A DNA stretch of 64,000 nt from Turritopsis dohrnii (Eukaryota; Cnidaria; Hydrozoa; Anthoathecata; Oceaniidae). The DNA lies in contig BQMF02000014.1 in assembly GCA_027922465.2 (NCBI GenBank), positions 248,001 through 312,000 of the forward strand, given 5' to 3'. The notes below the pieces were generated by a model, which searched no databases, was not told where the DNA came from, and saw only the letters and a list, made by a program, of their open reading frames with translations. Below, piece by piece: positions 23,483 to 34,680 of the stretch; the first letter of the stretch is position 1, and every line of letters begins with the position of its first letter. The position numbers and the translations under genes are program-made.

Positions 23483-23916
23483 ATGATTCATTTTTATTCC
23501 TTTACTTTATGTTCACTGACTAAAACCCAAAAACCAGGACAGAGTCCTAATACTTTGGTATTTGAAAAATACATTGATAAAAACTTGTGTGTCTGTTCAA
23601 CTATTGATCACTATCTTTGTATGACGAAAGATCATAGGAAAGATCAACATCAATTTCTGTTATTAACTATTAAACCACATAAACCTGTTGTAACTTAAAT
23701 TATTTCAGGGTGGGTTGTTAAAATGTTAACCTTAGCAGGCATTGGTACAGAAACTTTTAAGGCTCACTCAACCAGAGCAGCATCAACTTCAAAAGCTTTA
23801 AGCTTAGGTGTTTCTATTAAAGAGATAGTTAATCGGGGTCATTGGTCATCGGAATCGACATTAAAATGTTCTACAAGAAGGACATTTGTTTCAAAAATGA
23901 TTTTCAAAAAACATTA
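23483..23916 (+). pseudogene. Tyrosine recombinase fragment of a DIRS/Ngaro-type retroelement
   Basis: Two plus-strand blocks in the same frame are separated by one in-frame TAA at 23696-23698. The first begins near SLTKTQKPGQSPNTLVFEKY and the second contains FKAHSTRAASTSKALSLGV and VNRGHWSSESTL. AHSTR is the conserved H-x-x-R box and GHW holds the second catalytic His/Trp position of tyrosine recombinases. The nucleophile tyrosine is not evident (frame ends ...VSKMIFKKH). No reverse transcriptase is found upstream. The direct and inverted repeats just downstream fit the split-repeat termini of this retroelement class; a Crypton origin is less likely but possible. Confidence 0.72.
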
Positions 23917-23966
23917 ATGAACTCTATTCAATGAGCTTTGAAGAAAGACCTCCTTTCTTGAAGTGA

Positions 23967-24430
23967 TAACCTCTAGTCTTACACAGACAAGAGGGATTGG
24001 GCGTATACCAGTATTAGATCAAGCAGAGATTTTATGAAATGAAATTGAGGATTACATCAGGGCGCGCAGCGCCTGAATTGTAATTCCGATTTTATGAATA
24101 AAATTGAAGCCAACGATCTAATACTGCCCACCCTTCCCTCTCTTAGATTTTGTACCATAAAATTCTTCTATTGGTTCTTTGTTTCAGCTTTTATCGATCG
24201 TGGACGTGGACGTGGTGGCTGGAATTATTATTTTAATATGTAGTTTATATTTAAAGTAATAAACGTTTCCAAATATATTGTTTATTGAATTCTTCCATAA
24301 CCTCTAGTTTTAACCTTCCAAGCGGGATTGGGCGTATATCAGTATTAGATCCTTGGCTTCGATTTTATTCATAAAATCGGAATTACAATTCAGGCACTGC
24401 GCGCCCTGATGTAATCCTCAATTAATTTAA
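23967..24430. repeat. Direct and inverted repeat pair downstream of the tyrosine recombinase
   Basis: GGATTGGGCGTATA-CAGTATTAGATC occurs at about 23996 and 24331 in direct orientation. In addition, 24041-24125 (from AATTGAGGATTACATCAGGG to GATCTAATACTG) is an almost perfect reverse complement of about 24340-24425. The first copy is itself bordered by inverted GAGGGATTGGG...CCTTCCCTC ends. Between them a splice acceptor (TTTGTTTCAG, ending near 24187) precedes an in-frame RGRGRGGWNYYFNM stop and an AATAAA near 24261, which looks like a 3' terminal exon. The arrangement resembles DIRS/PAT-type termini. Confidence 0.65.
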
Positions 24431-25232
24431 AAGTCGCTTTTCCATAAATACCAAAAGTAAAAAGCTAAGCCTCTTACAAGAATGAGATGCATAATGAGAT
24501 ATATAAGATGTATGTAGATTTATGAAGTGCGTTGATTTTATTTATTTATCTATTTCCTGATGAAAAAATTGTATCTAATGAAGATAAGAATTAAAACTAC
24601 CAATTGATACGCTGTTTTCACTGCAAATCTTCAATAAATCGGAAACATTGTCGGATTTCTCATCGGGCATATTTGCCTATCGTATGTTGTTCAGAAGTAT
24701 TTTGAAAGGAGTTTTAGAGAGAATGCAAAAATACCGATTAAAGAAGTTTTTACGAATTGAAAGAAAGACGTTTTGAAAACGTTTTCGAAAAGAAGTTTTT
24801 AAAATGTTTTCGAAAGAGGTTTTTAAGAGGAATTAGGTAGAGGATTTAAAGAAGTTTCTCAAAAGAATTTTCGAAAGCGGACATTTTAATACTGGAATTT
24901 TCATCCTGTATAAATACTTATTTTAATAATAATGATAATAACAATAATATAAGGCATTGACACTGGCTATTGTCTCATCCTTCGAAACATTAACTGCACT
25001 GCCTCTATTGTTGATTTTAACTCGCTTGTTCATGACATGATAACCTGTGTTATTAAATTATTATGACTGAACAGATGAGCGGAAATACTTTTCAAAATTA
25101 CTGACATTGTCTCTCAGAGTTAATAGAAATAAAAGCCTTTCATTATCGTAGGCTCATAGATAATGCAAGCTTGTATTACCTACGATCTTAGTAAACATCA
25201 TTTAGAAAGAAAACATCTTGAAGTTACACCAA
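24431..25232. other. No gene; degenerate purine-rich tandem motif
   Basis: Between about 24705 and 24880 the motif GAAGTTTTT...TTTTCGAAA recurs with variation. No exon or known element is seen in the rest. Confidence 0.4.
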
Positions 25233-25233
25233 C

Positions 25234-25392
25234 ATGAAATTTAAAGGAAGGTTTACGATTCTTGTTATGGCTGCGCTCGTACTCACGGGGATGGTAATGT
25301 TAATATCCACACAAGGAACACTTCACTCAACAGTTTGCTCTGGTATTTTTCTTATCATTATTAATTTCCTCTTTTCCACAAATTTAAGCTAA
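25234..25392 (+). CDS. Candidate first exon with a signal anchor
   Basis: ATG at 25234 begins MKFKGRFTILVMAALVLTGM: a basic N-terminus and then a hydrophobic stretch of about 18 residues, the shape of a signal peptide or of the type II anchor of a Golgi enzyme. The frame runs 52 residues to TAA at 25390-25392. Possible splice donors are ATG|GTAATG at 25294 (phase 0) and G|GTATTT near 25343. The beta-1,4-galactosyltransferase at 40756 lacks its first exon and needs phase 0, but that is 15 kb away. The assignment is speculative; a chance frame is possible. Confidence 0.3.
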   Translation: MKFKGRFTILVMAALVLTGMVMLISTQGTLHSTVCSGIFLIIINFLFSTNLS

Positions 25393-25732
25393 CTACGTGT
25401 TTTTTCATAAGAAACCATTGAAAGGCTTCAGAACTTAAAGTTTCCTATTTTTCATGGTTATAGTACTGACAGTTTCTTGAATGGTTTCTAAAGTTTATAT
25501 TGGAAAAGGCTTAGAATGAAATCAGCACATTCTCAACGAAACAAGGAACAAAATGTGACTTTAGATGGTGTTGTTAGGACTCTAACACACGTATTTATCT
25601 TGCGCAATGTTTAAATTGGTTTAATCACATACATGTTCTAACAAAAAAACTTTATATGCTATTGATGTCATTTGTTCTTCAACACAATGTTTATCTATGT
25701 TCTTAGCAAAAACGTATTATCAGGCCAGAAGT
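25393..25732. other. No feature recognised
   Basis: AT-rich sequence only. The TTTTTTCATAAGAAACC near 25403 resembles other TTATAAGAAACC motifs near 3335 and 3920 but is too short to classify. Confidence 0.3.
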
Positions 25733-27470
25733 AATTCAATTTCCGCGCTTTCAAAAGCGTAGAAATTAGACCTTTTCATGAATTACGTCACCATAAGCAA
25801 CCTCTCGTTTTCACACTTAATATTAATGACGTTTGCGCTGCTTAAAAAGAGAAACCACACATCAGGGAAAGGTTTTCACGAGATTCTTTTATTAAGGTTA
25901 AGCACGTAATAATCCATAAAATTAGAAACGAGCCGATGCCTGTAATGACGTAATTCATGAAAAAGTCTATTGTTTGGTTTGCACATTTTATCTATCTTCT
26001 CTGTATGTGTCACTGTTTTTTGCCGTTTTTGGAAAGTCCGTTGGGATTTCGGATTGTTTGTGTATTCAGAATAGTTAATGACAGACCCAAAACTCTATGC
26101 TAAATGTAATACAAAAAGGCCACTTTCAATATTAATTCATCAAAATAGCTATTAACTTTTTTATATTCTTGAAATACTTTTAGAAGTTATTTTAGCTGTT
26201 TTATGTCGAAAACTTTCCAATTCAATCTTTAACATTTTTGTTATTAAAAATATGCACACAGAGCACGTTAAACCTTTTCCGACCGATTTCGTTTATGTTT
26301 TGAGGAGGAAGTTGTAGAAGGGTAGCTGCTAAATGGTGTAGTACTTTCCGTACTTTCACTTGTCCATGTTTCTTGTTTGGCGAGTTCACCTTAAGAAAAT
26401 CTATGACGGAGAAGTATGATCTTCCCCGTAGATACAATTCTCAAAAGCGTGAAACAAAAGCACGTGTTTATGCAGAAGAAATATTTTATGTGTTTTGCGA
26501 TCATCTATAATCATCGGAAATTTTAGTTGGACATTTACCAATAGAACAGTCCAAGCTAGTAGTATTTTGTAAAGATACGATAATTTGATTTGAATGTTCC
26601 TGAAGCAATGGTCTAACCCGAACCATAGTCACAAGAAAAAGAATAGTCTGGAAAATGCAGCCCTAAACGACCGTTTTGCAGCGAGAAGTAGCAATTTTAA
26701 CGGTCTCCACAATTATAGTGCATAGATCAAGCGGAGGTAGCAGCAAGACAGGAAGATTTCTTTTCTGGAGATGCTCCTTGATGCAATTTTTGCGGCCATT
26801 GATCACGATTTGTTATCAGGAATGCTCAATTAGACGAGGGTTGTATTTCCTGTTGTTAATATGCCTAATGACTCTTTTTGAGCATTGTTTACTTGTAAAC
26901 AATTCAAGGAAACTTTACCTGGTTAAACATGTTCTAACTCCTGGTTTAATTTCCAAACATGATAAAAATAGCACTTCTACGTCCTCTAAAATTGCAGAAG
27001 AAATGCTTCACCCTTTTTTGAAAAGAAAATCATGGAAAAAACTGGTCAAAGAGGGTTGTTATTCTGACCTTATGCTATGTTGTTCCGTTACAAGCGCAAA
27101 TTGTCCAATTTTAGTCAATTCTGACAAAATGACTGTCAAATTTGAAATCAGCACCTTTCAAATGTAATCCATGCAAAATTTCATTAAATTTGAAGAACTT
27201 TCAAAATTTGGTCCAAATTATCCAACTTTAGTCAAGTCTGACAAAATGACTGTCAATTTCGAAATCAGCGCCTTGTCTAAATTGCCCAATTTTAGTCAAA
27301 CCTGTCCTAAATTCCTATTCCTTTGGTCTATTCTATTCAGAATAGACAAATAATCCGAAATCCGAAAACGACAAAAAACTGTGACAGAGATAGATAGATA
27401 CTTAGATAGAATGTGTAAACCAAACAATTTCCTACGCTATAAGCGCGGAAATTGAAAAAATATTTACTCC
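25733..27470. mobile_element. Inverted-repeat element with about 130-bp arms
   Basis: The left arm (25733-25767 joined to 25972-26074) is the reverse complement of 27333-27470. Shared landmarks are ATTCAATTTCCGCGC, TTGTTTGGTTT, CACATT(C/T)TATCT and TTTCGGATT...ATTC.GAATAG. The left arm is split by a 201-bp MITE. The interior (1.26 kb) holds an open plus frame at 26676-27167 of unknown nature and two tandem copies of a block with TCTGACAAAATGACTGTCAA (27117 and 27236). No transposase is recognised. Confidence 0.65.
25768..25968. mobile_element. 201-bp MITE with 23-bp terminal inverted repeats and ATT duplication
   Basis: It starts AGACCTTTTCATGAATTACG and ends with the reverse complement form CGTAATTCATGAAAAAGTCT. 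ATT precedes it (25765-25767) and follows it (25969-25971), and removing it restores the continuity of the surrounding inverted-repeat arm. It is non-coding. The 3-bp target duplication hints at a PIF/Harbinger-like mechanism, though TWA would be usual. Confidence 0.88.
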
Positions 27471-27560
27471 AGAAAGGTCAAAACAGCAATTTTTGAATTG
27501 TAACTAGGGTGATTAAGGGAATAAAACATTATATGTATCCATGGTTACAACTCATGAAGT
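27470..27560 (-). repeat. Partial inverted copy of repeat family H1
   Basis: TTTACTCCAGAAAGGTC and GATTAAGGGAATAAAAC align with the H1 copy at 43290-43350 in the same (inverted) orientation. The hairpin end is missing. Confidence 0.45.
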
Positions 27561-30207
27561 ATATTTCTTTTGTTTCAATTACAACAGCTGTTTATCAGCA
27601 TCGTTTACACGTATAGTACAAATTTTAAAACATGAAATGGGGCCAGTGTAACTCAGGCTAAAATAAAATTAAAGCTCTATTTCGGATGTAGTTTATTCAT
27701 AGCGGGAGTTAGTGTTATAACACTGCTACCGTTTCGCACCGTATGGTTCTTGTTACCTTTTCCTTATTGGTCGGGAGATTTTCGTGGCAACATGTAAACT
27801 GCATACAGTAATATAATACGCATCAACAGACATCGTATGGGCATTGCAACACTACAGCAACTACTTTGATACTTTAATCGGTTTTATTTAAGCTTCAAAT
27901 TCCAGTTTTACATGTTGGACTTTCCAGCTTTACGTTCTAACAAGCTTTCTGTTTGGTTAATCACGCAGGTGAACACGGAGGTGAACTTTCGTTTCGCTTC
28001 CGCAGATGAGGTTACCTGAAGATCGAATGCCAAGCAGTTGCTGATTACTAAAAATGAAAGTATAAAAAGTTCTAAATAATTCCATTTAACAAAATTCAGA
28101 CCTTATAGAAACTTGAATTACAGCATCATCATTTTAACTCTCATTTTATACCTGAAGGGAAAATGGTTACTGATTCTCTCAATTTCGTAGTGACTGTGAG
28201 TCAATATTGGCCAAAAAAACTTTAAATTTATCATCCCGAAGAAGGTAAAATTCAGTTCATGGAGATTCATATAAATTTTTCTTTTTCTCCAGTTACAAAA
28301 GAAAATAATTTGTGTTGAACTTTGATTGACTTTCAAATATTTTTCATAATGGCACACAATTGTAGGAAATGACTACGAGTAAATATTTGCTTTTGATATT
28401 TGTCAATTTTCCTAATTCTGAACACAAATCAAATCCAACTAAAAACACTGCACGTCCCATACTGTTAATCAAATGAAAAGACATTTCTGCAAATGAGCAT
28501 GGATGCATCAGTTCATTGACCAGAATTGGGAAAATTGCTGGTCATCGTTGGTCATCAGGCATCATCGCTGTACAATCAAGAAAAAAAGTTCTGAATACTA
28601 ATAATAATGATGTAACAGATATATATATATATAGATTGAAAAGTAAAATATTATGTCTTCTTGTTTTGGGGTCCATTATTTCCATATATAAATCATTCTA
28701 TGGTCTGCAGATACAATTTTTTCCCCTTTACGTGTATAATTTGGGAAAAAAATTGCTCTAAAAATAAGAAAAGCTTATTAATTGCAAAGGAGATTTTTGC
28801 GATTTCATGGCAAAATTACAAAAATAGATCCCGCGATTAATAGTGCTGCAAGAAATTCTCCTAGCATTGTACGAAGGTAGTATATATAATTTTTTGTTTG
28901 TGTTTTATTGTTTTTTTCTTCATTTTTATCTTCTTATGAGCTGATATGTGTTATTGCTACTGTAATTATGTTTACATTTACCTTACATTTACATCTACCT
29001 TACATATTTTTTAACACTTTCTCTAATTAATAACTTCTAACATATTTAACCTTTGTATATATATTTTTACTATAACTTAACTTCTTGTATATATATATAT
29101 AATATACTTACGATTCAGCTTGTAATTTAATTTTACAACTAATGATGACAACAGAAATGTCGAAACTTGTTTTTAAAAAGTCGTATTGTTCGTAAAAATA
29201 ATGATTAAGAAACTTGTGCCATTAACTAAGGTCTTTTAACTTTTTTTTGTTCATTCAAAATTTTAAGCTATAAAATTGAGGTGTTTAACAGTATATAAAA
29301 GAACACAATAAAATGGAATAATTTAGTAAGAATCACCTAGTTTTTCGTTAAGGCATGTAAAAATGTTTTGAAGAAAAAGAAAACATAATTTTGAGTGCCA
29401 TGACATAAATAAATCTATGCAACTTGACTTTTTCTCCCATCTAAATTTTTATCCCATCCAATTCGGATATATGGTTGTTGATGTCTTGATTCAATACACT
29501 TCAATGTGAATTTATACTGTTGTATTATCGCATCTGTAAAACCTAATTCGACTGTTAGAGGAATCAAAATAAGGTTATATTTCTTTCATTCTTGTTGATT
29601 TAGCAGCGTTTCGCTCCCAAAATGCACTAGTTAAAATAAAGGGTGGGAGGACAGGGCGCATTAAAACAGATAATTTATTTATTCATTCGAATGAAGAGAA
29701 TTCTTTTTGTACTGTAAATATATTTATTTCGTCAGACACAAATGATGTATTTTTCAAAAATCAGAGCTGTGCTTTAAACTTTTTGATTTTGAACTGAAAA
29801 ATTTAAAGTTAGTAACAACGGGCGTACAACTGGGGCGTGAAGAACTGTGATCTTACGCACACACAGGCGGACGGAATGACAGACACGGGGAAATGAAAGA
29901 TCAGCTGCCTTGCGGCGCTGACCAATAATTACTTTATTTTTCTTAATCGTATAAAGATGGCACATACTACACTGTATCATGTTATAACAGGGTTACAACA
30001 ATAGAGTAATATGCTCAAATCTTCTTTTTCACTTTTCATTCGTTTTCCGTTCACAATAGAATGGTGTCTAATATGAGTTACTCACGTTAGAATCGAGATG
30101 TCGTTTTATTGTAATCGAAAAACATATTAATATTATTTTCGCAATACCTTAGCTTCTTCTAAAAGTTACACGTATGTCTAAGCATAAAAGTGAAGTGTAG
30201 TGTAATC
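27561..30207. other. Intergenic; simple repeats and one short dispersed repeat
   Basis: (TA)n tracts lie at 28620-28634 and 29090-29104. At 29878-29935 the block GAAATGAAAGATCAGCTGCC...GCGCTGACCAAT recurs at 43755-43790. A block near 27620-27650 (AACATGAAATGG-GCCAGTGTAAC) recurs near 49715. No exon can be supported. Confidence 0.4.
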
Positions 30208-30721
30208 ATGTCGTCTTCCAGTAAAAAGCAATCAAGTCTTCCCTCGTGGTTGAAAAAAAATGATGATCAAGAAAAAGAAATTTCAACAAGGTAACGCTTA
30301 ATTTTAGTTTTCAACATAATGTTTTGTTTTCTGATACACGTTTTTTTATAAGAAAACAATTTTTCTTCAATTTCTTCAGGACATAATAACCTCTTTTAAC
30401 CAAGGAGTTTTTAAAGATAGCTCAACTCAAACATAATTTTGATAATTTCACAAGAGAAAACATATCAAAAATATATTTTATCCTTGCTTTATCCTTACAT
30501 AGATGATATTTTTGAGTAGACATTTTATGACTGCAAGCACTCCTGGAAAGCAGTTTTCCGACGATCTAGAGAGGTCTAAATCCAAAATTTTCTCTTTACC
30601 GCCGAGCATGGTGGCGGCTTTCACTGATTTCGAGAAAACCTTGTTACTTCAGCCCCGCAAACTGAAACATCTTGCTACGGGCCTGAGTAAAAAGGATTTC
30701 TTCAAACTGTCGCGGTCAAAA
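30208..30721 (+). CDS. Candidate two-exon gene start, unidentified
   Basis: Exon 1 (30208-30290) starts MSSSSKKQSSLPSWLKKN and ends at a consensus donor AG|GTAACG in phase 2. Exon 2 (30517-30721) starts after TTTTTGAG in the matching phase, so the joined frame stays open for exactly 96 codons and ends at AAA|GTAAGT. The product is Ser/Lys-rich and hydrophilic (SDDLERSKSKIFSLPPSM, LKHLATGLSKKDFFKL) with no membrane segment. QSSLPSWL loosely resembles a PCNA-interacting motif but lacks the double aromatic. I know no family match, and later exons are not found; a BEL/Pao insertion follows. Phase agreement across two introns argues for a real gene or a recent pseudogene. Confidence 0.42.
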
Positions 30722-31369
30722 GTAAGTTTTCGTTTTCGTGGTGTTATTCAACACACTAAAATTATAATCTCATCACAAAGTTAAAAATTCTGAGACGGGG
30801 GCTTCTACAAAATGCTTTTGACATCATATGAGCAATCTTGAGTTGCTACAAAGTTTTTTTTTTAATGACTCTTGTGTTTTACAGTCACTTGACTTGTTAT
30901 TGTTTTTGATAATGACCCTTAACAGCTGTTATTGAAAGATGTGTTAATTAACGATTAAGAAGATAATTGGATTTTTTCATGGTAAAATCCTTAATTGTTT
31001 CCAAACTAACAGGTTTTGGAGAACAAAATGTATATTTTTAAAATGTATGAATAAAATCCTATCAAATGGTGTAAAAATTGCTGAAATCTGATGCATTTAT
31101 GAAAAGTTATGAGCTGTTAAAATCTCAAATCTCATCTTGAAATTCTCTGGGATACACCGTACATAAACGCAACTGGGGAGGTGAACGAAATGGCTGCACG
31201 TGCCGAGTCTCGGCTGCAATATCTGGCTCCCCTCGAGATAATTACATTATTTTGAAATTATTTTTTTAAGTAACAATTGATCTTATCCACTTTGTTGGCT
31301 CTCCGTCCGGGAATCTTCATTCTTGACAAAATAGAATAAATTTATTTACTGGTCTAAGATAAGGCCCAT
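30722..31369. other. Possible intron or BEL/Pao 3' terminal region; nothing firm
   Basis: AT-rich sequence downstream of a GTAAGT donor. The segment 31150-31330 contains some GC-richer motifs and might include the retroelement's 3' end, but I could not identify a long terminal repeat. Confidence 0.3.
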
Positions 31370-34200
31370 TAGCATTTCAAATGAAAACAGTTCGTACAAC
31401 GCCATCGCAACTTACGTGCACGTTTTTAACAATTGCGACACCCCATTTGCCACGTACTTCATCGTCTTGTTTTGGCAGGACTACATCACTGACTTCCAGG
31501 TTTGATTGTTTTTCGTTACATTTCGAACGTTGTCGGAGATTTTGCAAATATTCTTTTCTCCACTCGAGGTTTCCATAAGAAATCAGGACCGCTCAGCCAA
31601 CAATCGTTTCGTACCAAGTTTTCTGCTTGCAAACCACGCGATGCAATACCCGCTGGATTCATTCCACTTGGCACGTATCTTCATTGTGTGACCTCTTTGT
31701 GGTCTCTGTTTAACTTTATCTGATTTGAAACAAAAATATGCAACCGAGTACAACTTTGCTATCGGTCCAATAGTACTCTTCGAGATCATCACATTCGAAT
31801 AATGGTCTCAAACTTTTTGTGACTTTCACTGAGGTAACAGCAGCGGTCAACTCTAATCTCGGAATCGTCTGCCGTTTTATTGATGCGACTCTGGACTTTC
31901 CAATCATGAAGGAGCAATGAATATTGCCACTGGAACTTTCGCATCGAACATATGATGCCTGATCTTAGGATTCAGAAGAGACATCGGAGAAATGATGAAT
32001 TTCGGTTACTGATGACTTCAAACAACGAGCAAGCTGAAGATTTTCGAGATGGTGTAACTGGGACTTCCGAAGATTCCATGATCTGTCTTGGTCCTCTGAG
32101 ACGTTGCCATTCCACTTCCAGTTTTTACTAAAAATCTCCTGCAGCAGCTTTGTTCCTTGCAGAATATATGGTGACGCAATTCCTAGTGAATCGTAGACTG
32201 ATGAGACAGACAAAAGTATCTTTCTTCTAGTGCATCCTGTTGACTTTAGATTAATGTTATATCCAAATTGGTCGGTCTTGATGTTCGAGTGAATTCCGAG
32301 CGCTTTTTCTTCGGGGAGATCATCTGTCGCAAAATCAATGTAGCCATGCAACTTTGCTCGCTCTTTCAATGGCATCGATTGTAGGACTTCTCGTGAGTTT
32401 AAATTGAGTTTCGTTAAGCTTAAGCAGAACCCACCTTCTTAACAAAGAGCTTTAATTGTAAACAGGAGTTGAACTGCCAATAATGCGGTTTTAAAGGCCT
32501 TACACATATCGTCGACTTAGAAGTTGTTTCGAACTGTGTGTGCAGCTTGTGGCTCATATGCATCACCAAAATTAGTAGCTTCTTTAGCGTGTAGTTGGCG
32601 GTGCTTGGAGAATGTATACCTCCAAACAGAGGTACATACATCAAGCTCGTCCTCCAAATCACCGGTCTCCAACCAGACAAATCTAAGGTAATCTCTTTGA
32701 TTAGCTGAAACTTGGACTTGATGAAAGATAGCCTCGATGTCTGCGACAACTGCAATCGGATCAAGACGAAATCGAGTCAGAAAGTTCACTAGCTGGTTTG
32801 TCAAACCAGGTCCTTGCATCAATTCTTTGATGATGGAGTAGTTGGAGCATTGGATACTGCAATCAAATACGATTGAAATTTTATCTTTTTTCTTCGGGTG
32901 ATAGACTCCGTGATGTTGCAACTACCATACTTTGTTGTCTACTGGGGTGTCTGAAGCAGGTTCAGCATATCCCCTTTTGGAAAAGAACCTTCATGAACTT
33001 CTTGTAATCACTCAGCTTCGTAGGATTGGACAGCAGGCGTTTTTTCAACCATCTTTTTCGTGGGATTCCTTGATTTCGATTGTTAGGCAATTCTTTCATT
33101 TCGTCTCTTAACGATAAAGGTAATGACTATTGACATGTTTTGCCTCCAGATCTATCAGTTGCAAAAATCGTTGGTCCTCGACAGAAATATTTGGCGCCGT
33201 GGCAAGATCTGGGTGTGGTATGTTCTCACTGAAATTTGATTTGTAAATTTTTCAAAGAACTTCTTTGATGGATTCGTCTTTCAAGGACTCCTAAACAGCA
33301 AAGTAATGATCGGCGACTGTGTCGTCATTAACCTTTTTGACAGCTACACGATTAACCGATATTAATTTCAACTTTGAAAGACTGATATTCAGGGATCCAG
33401 CGACGCACCATCCTAACACAGATTTGTAGGCATATGATCCATTGTTTTGGCTTGTGAATGATTTTAACGGTTCTAAGGCTTTCGGGCAGTTGCTTCCGAT
33501 AACAAGACCGATTGGCAGGTTTGTGGCACTTTTTGGGAGGTGTTTACGTATCAAGTTGAGGTAGCTGAAAAATGCGATTGTTTCTTGTGTGAGCATCTCG
33601 TTAATTTCAACTGGTAACTGATTTCTACTGTAACATTTTGGTAGCTCGATGCTGCGAGACTCAGAAGCATTTGCTACTCGAAGACTCTCCACAACCAAAC
33701 AGGCGGTGGTTTCCTCTCTATTCAAAGTCTTGATTGCAAGTGTAGTTTGAGCACCAGAAAGGTTCAATTCTTGAACTAAATCCTCATGAATGAAAGATTC
33801 CTGTGAACCGTTATTGAGTAGGGCATACACTTCGGTTTGAACATCCGGATTTGAAGAATGCCAAACTTTCACTGGTATTACACACAAGCAGATCAACGTC
33901 TCTGTCTTGATAGTCATCGACGTTGTCTTTTCAACAGCATCCGTTGTTTCTTCTTGCTTCCCATCAGACTGAGCCTTCGACGTTTTGACGATAAAATCGT
34001 GAAGTGACGAAAGATGAACTTTCTTGCACTGTCCACAAGAGTTTATGTTCCTGCACGTCTTTCCGATATGATTTGATGTATGGGCTTCAAACAACCGAAA
34101 AAAAGTCGTTTTTTAAAGACAAATCTCCGTCTTTCAATGGGTGACAACGATAGGTACTTTTGGCAGGTCTCGATTTCATGATAAGAAAATGTTGCGAAAC
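31370..34200 (-). pseudogene. BEL/Pao LTR retroelement polyprotein, decayed and internally deleted
   Basis: From right to left on the minus strand, the blocks run in BEL/Pao order. A gag-type zinc-knuckle region (FFGCLKPIHQ, CRNINSCGQCKKVH) spans about 34180-34020. The aspartic protease region follows, where the usual D of the active-site triplet reads N (LLNNGSQESFI), then LPIGLVIGSNCPKALEPL and LGWCVAG. The reverse transcriptase region is at 32921-32420 (KDKISIVFDCS, FGGIHSPSTAN). The connection/RNase H region is at 32375-31720 (SSVYDSLGIASPY, TIPRLELTAAV, YYWTDSKVVLG). Frames change repeatedly. Near 31570 the frame passes from the region after RNase H straight into the C-terminal integrase tail, so the zinc-binding and catalytic core of integrase is missing. 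No LTRs were recognised. It is an immobile relic. Confidence 0.88.
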
Positions 34201-34680
34201 TTATATCACAAGGAAGCCCTTTTCCAGTACTTCTGATTGATATAATATTTTCAAGAGAATAATTATCCTTCGGAAAGTTATTGAAGGAAAACACTCAGAT
34301 TTGGATCGTTAATTTCTTATAGATCAATTAACAGTTCCTTAATGACGTTTTGATAAAGCAATTTTCTTTTATTCTGATCATAAAATCTTTTGAGCTTGTT
34401 AAGCGAAAGTACGCGCATTTAATTCCCAAAATTTTTATCTTATCAACTTACACGGTTATAAAATTTGAGGCTTAAGACTTTCTAACGACAGAAATTATGT
34501 TTGAACTCATCTGATTGTGTTTGTAAACTTGTTGTATTATTACACGCTTTAATTGATCTTTAACAAGTTAATGATCTGAAACCATGATATTTTCCTCAAA
34601 TAACTTTCGGAAGAATTATCATTTTCTTGAAAATATTACATCAATCAAAAGTACTGGAAAAGGGCTTCATTGTGATGTAA
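34195..34680. repeat. Inverted repeat, 95-bp arms around a 295-bp loop
   Basis: 34195-34290 and 34585-34680 are reverse complements with few differences. Both arms keep an open peptide frame (SLENIISIRSTGKGL and FLENITSIKSTGKGL). The right arm ends in a perfect donor, TGTGAT|GTAAGT (34673-34681), on the plus strand. The left arm joins directly to the gag end of the BEL/Pao relic. Confidence 0.7.

Noticed and set aside
27961..28050. Minus-strand mini-exon SNQQLLGIRSSG with good splice borders
   Set aside because: Only about 32 bp, with no partner exon found; too little to call.
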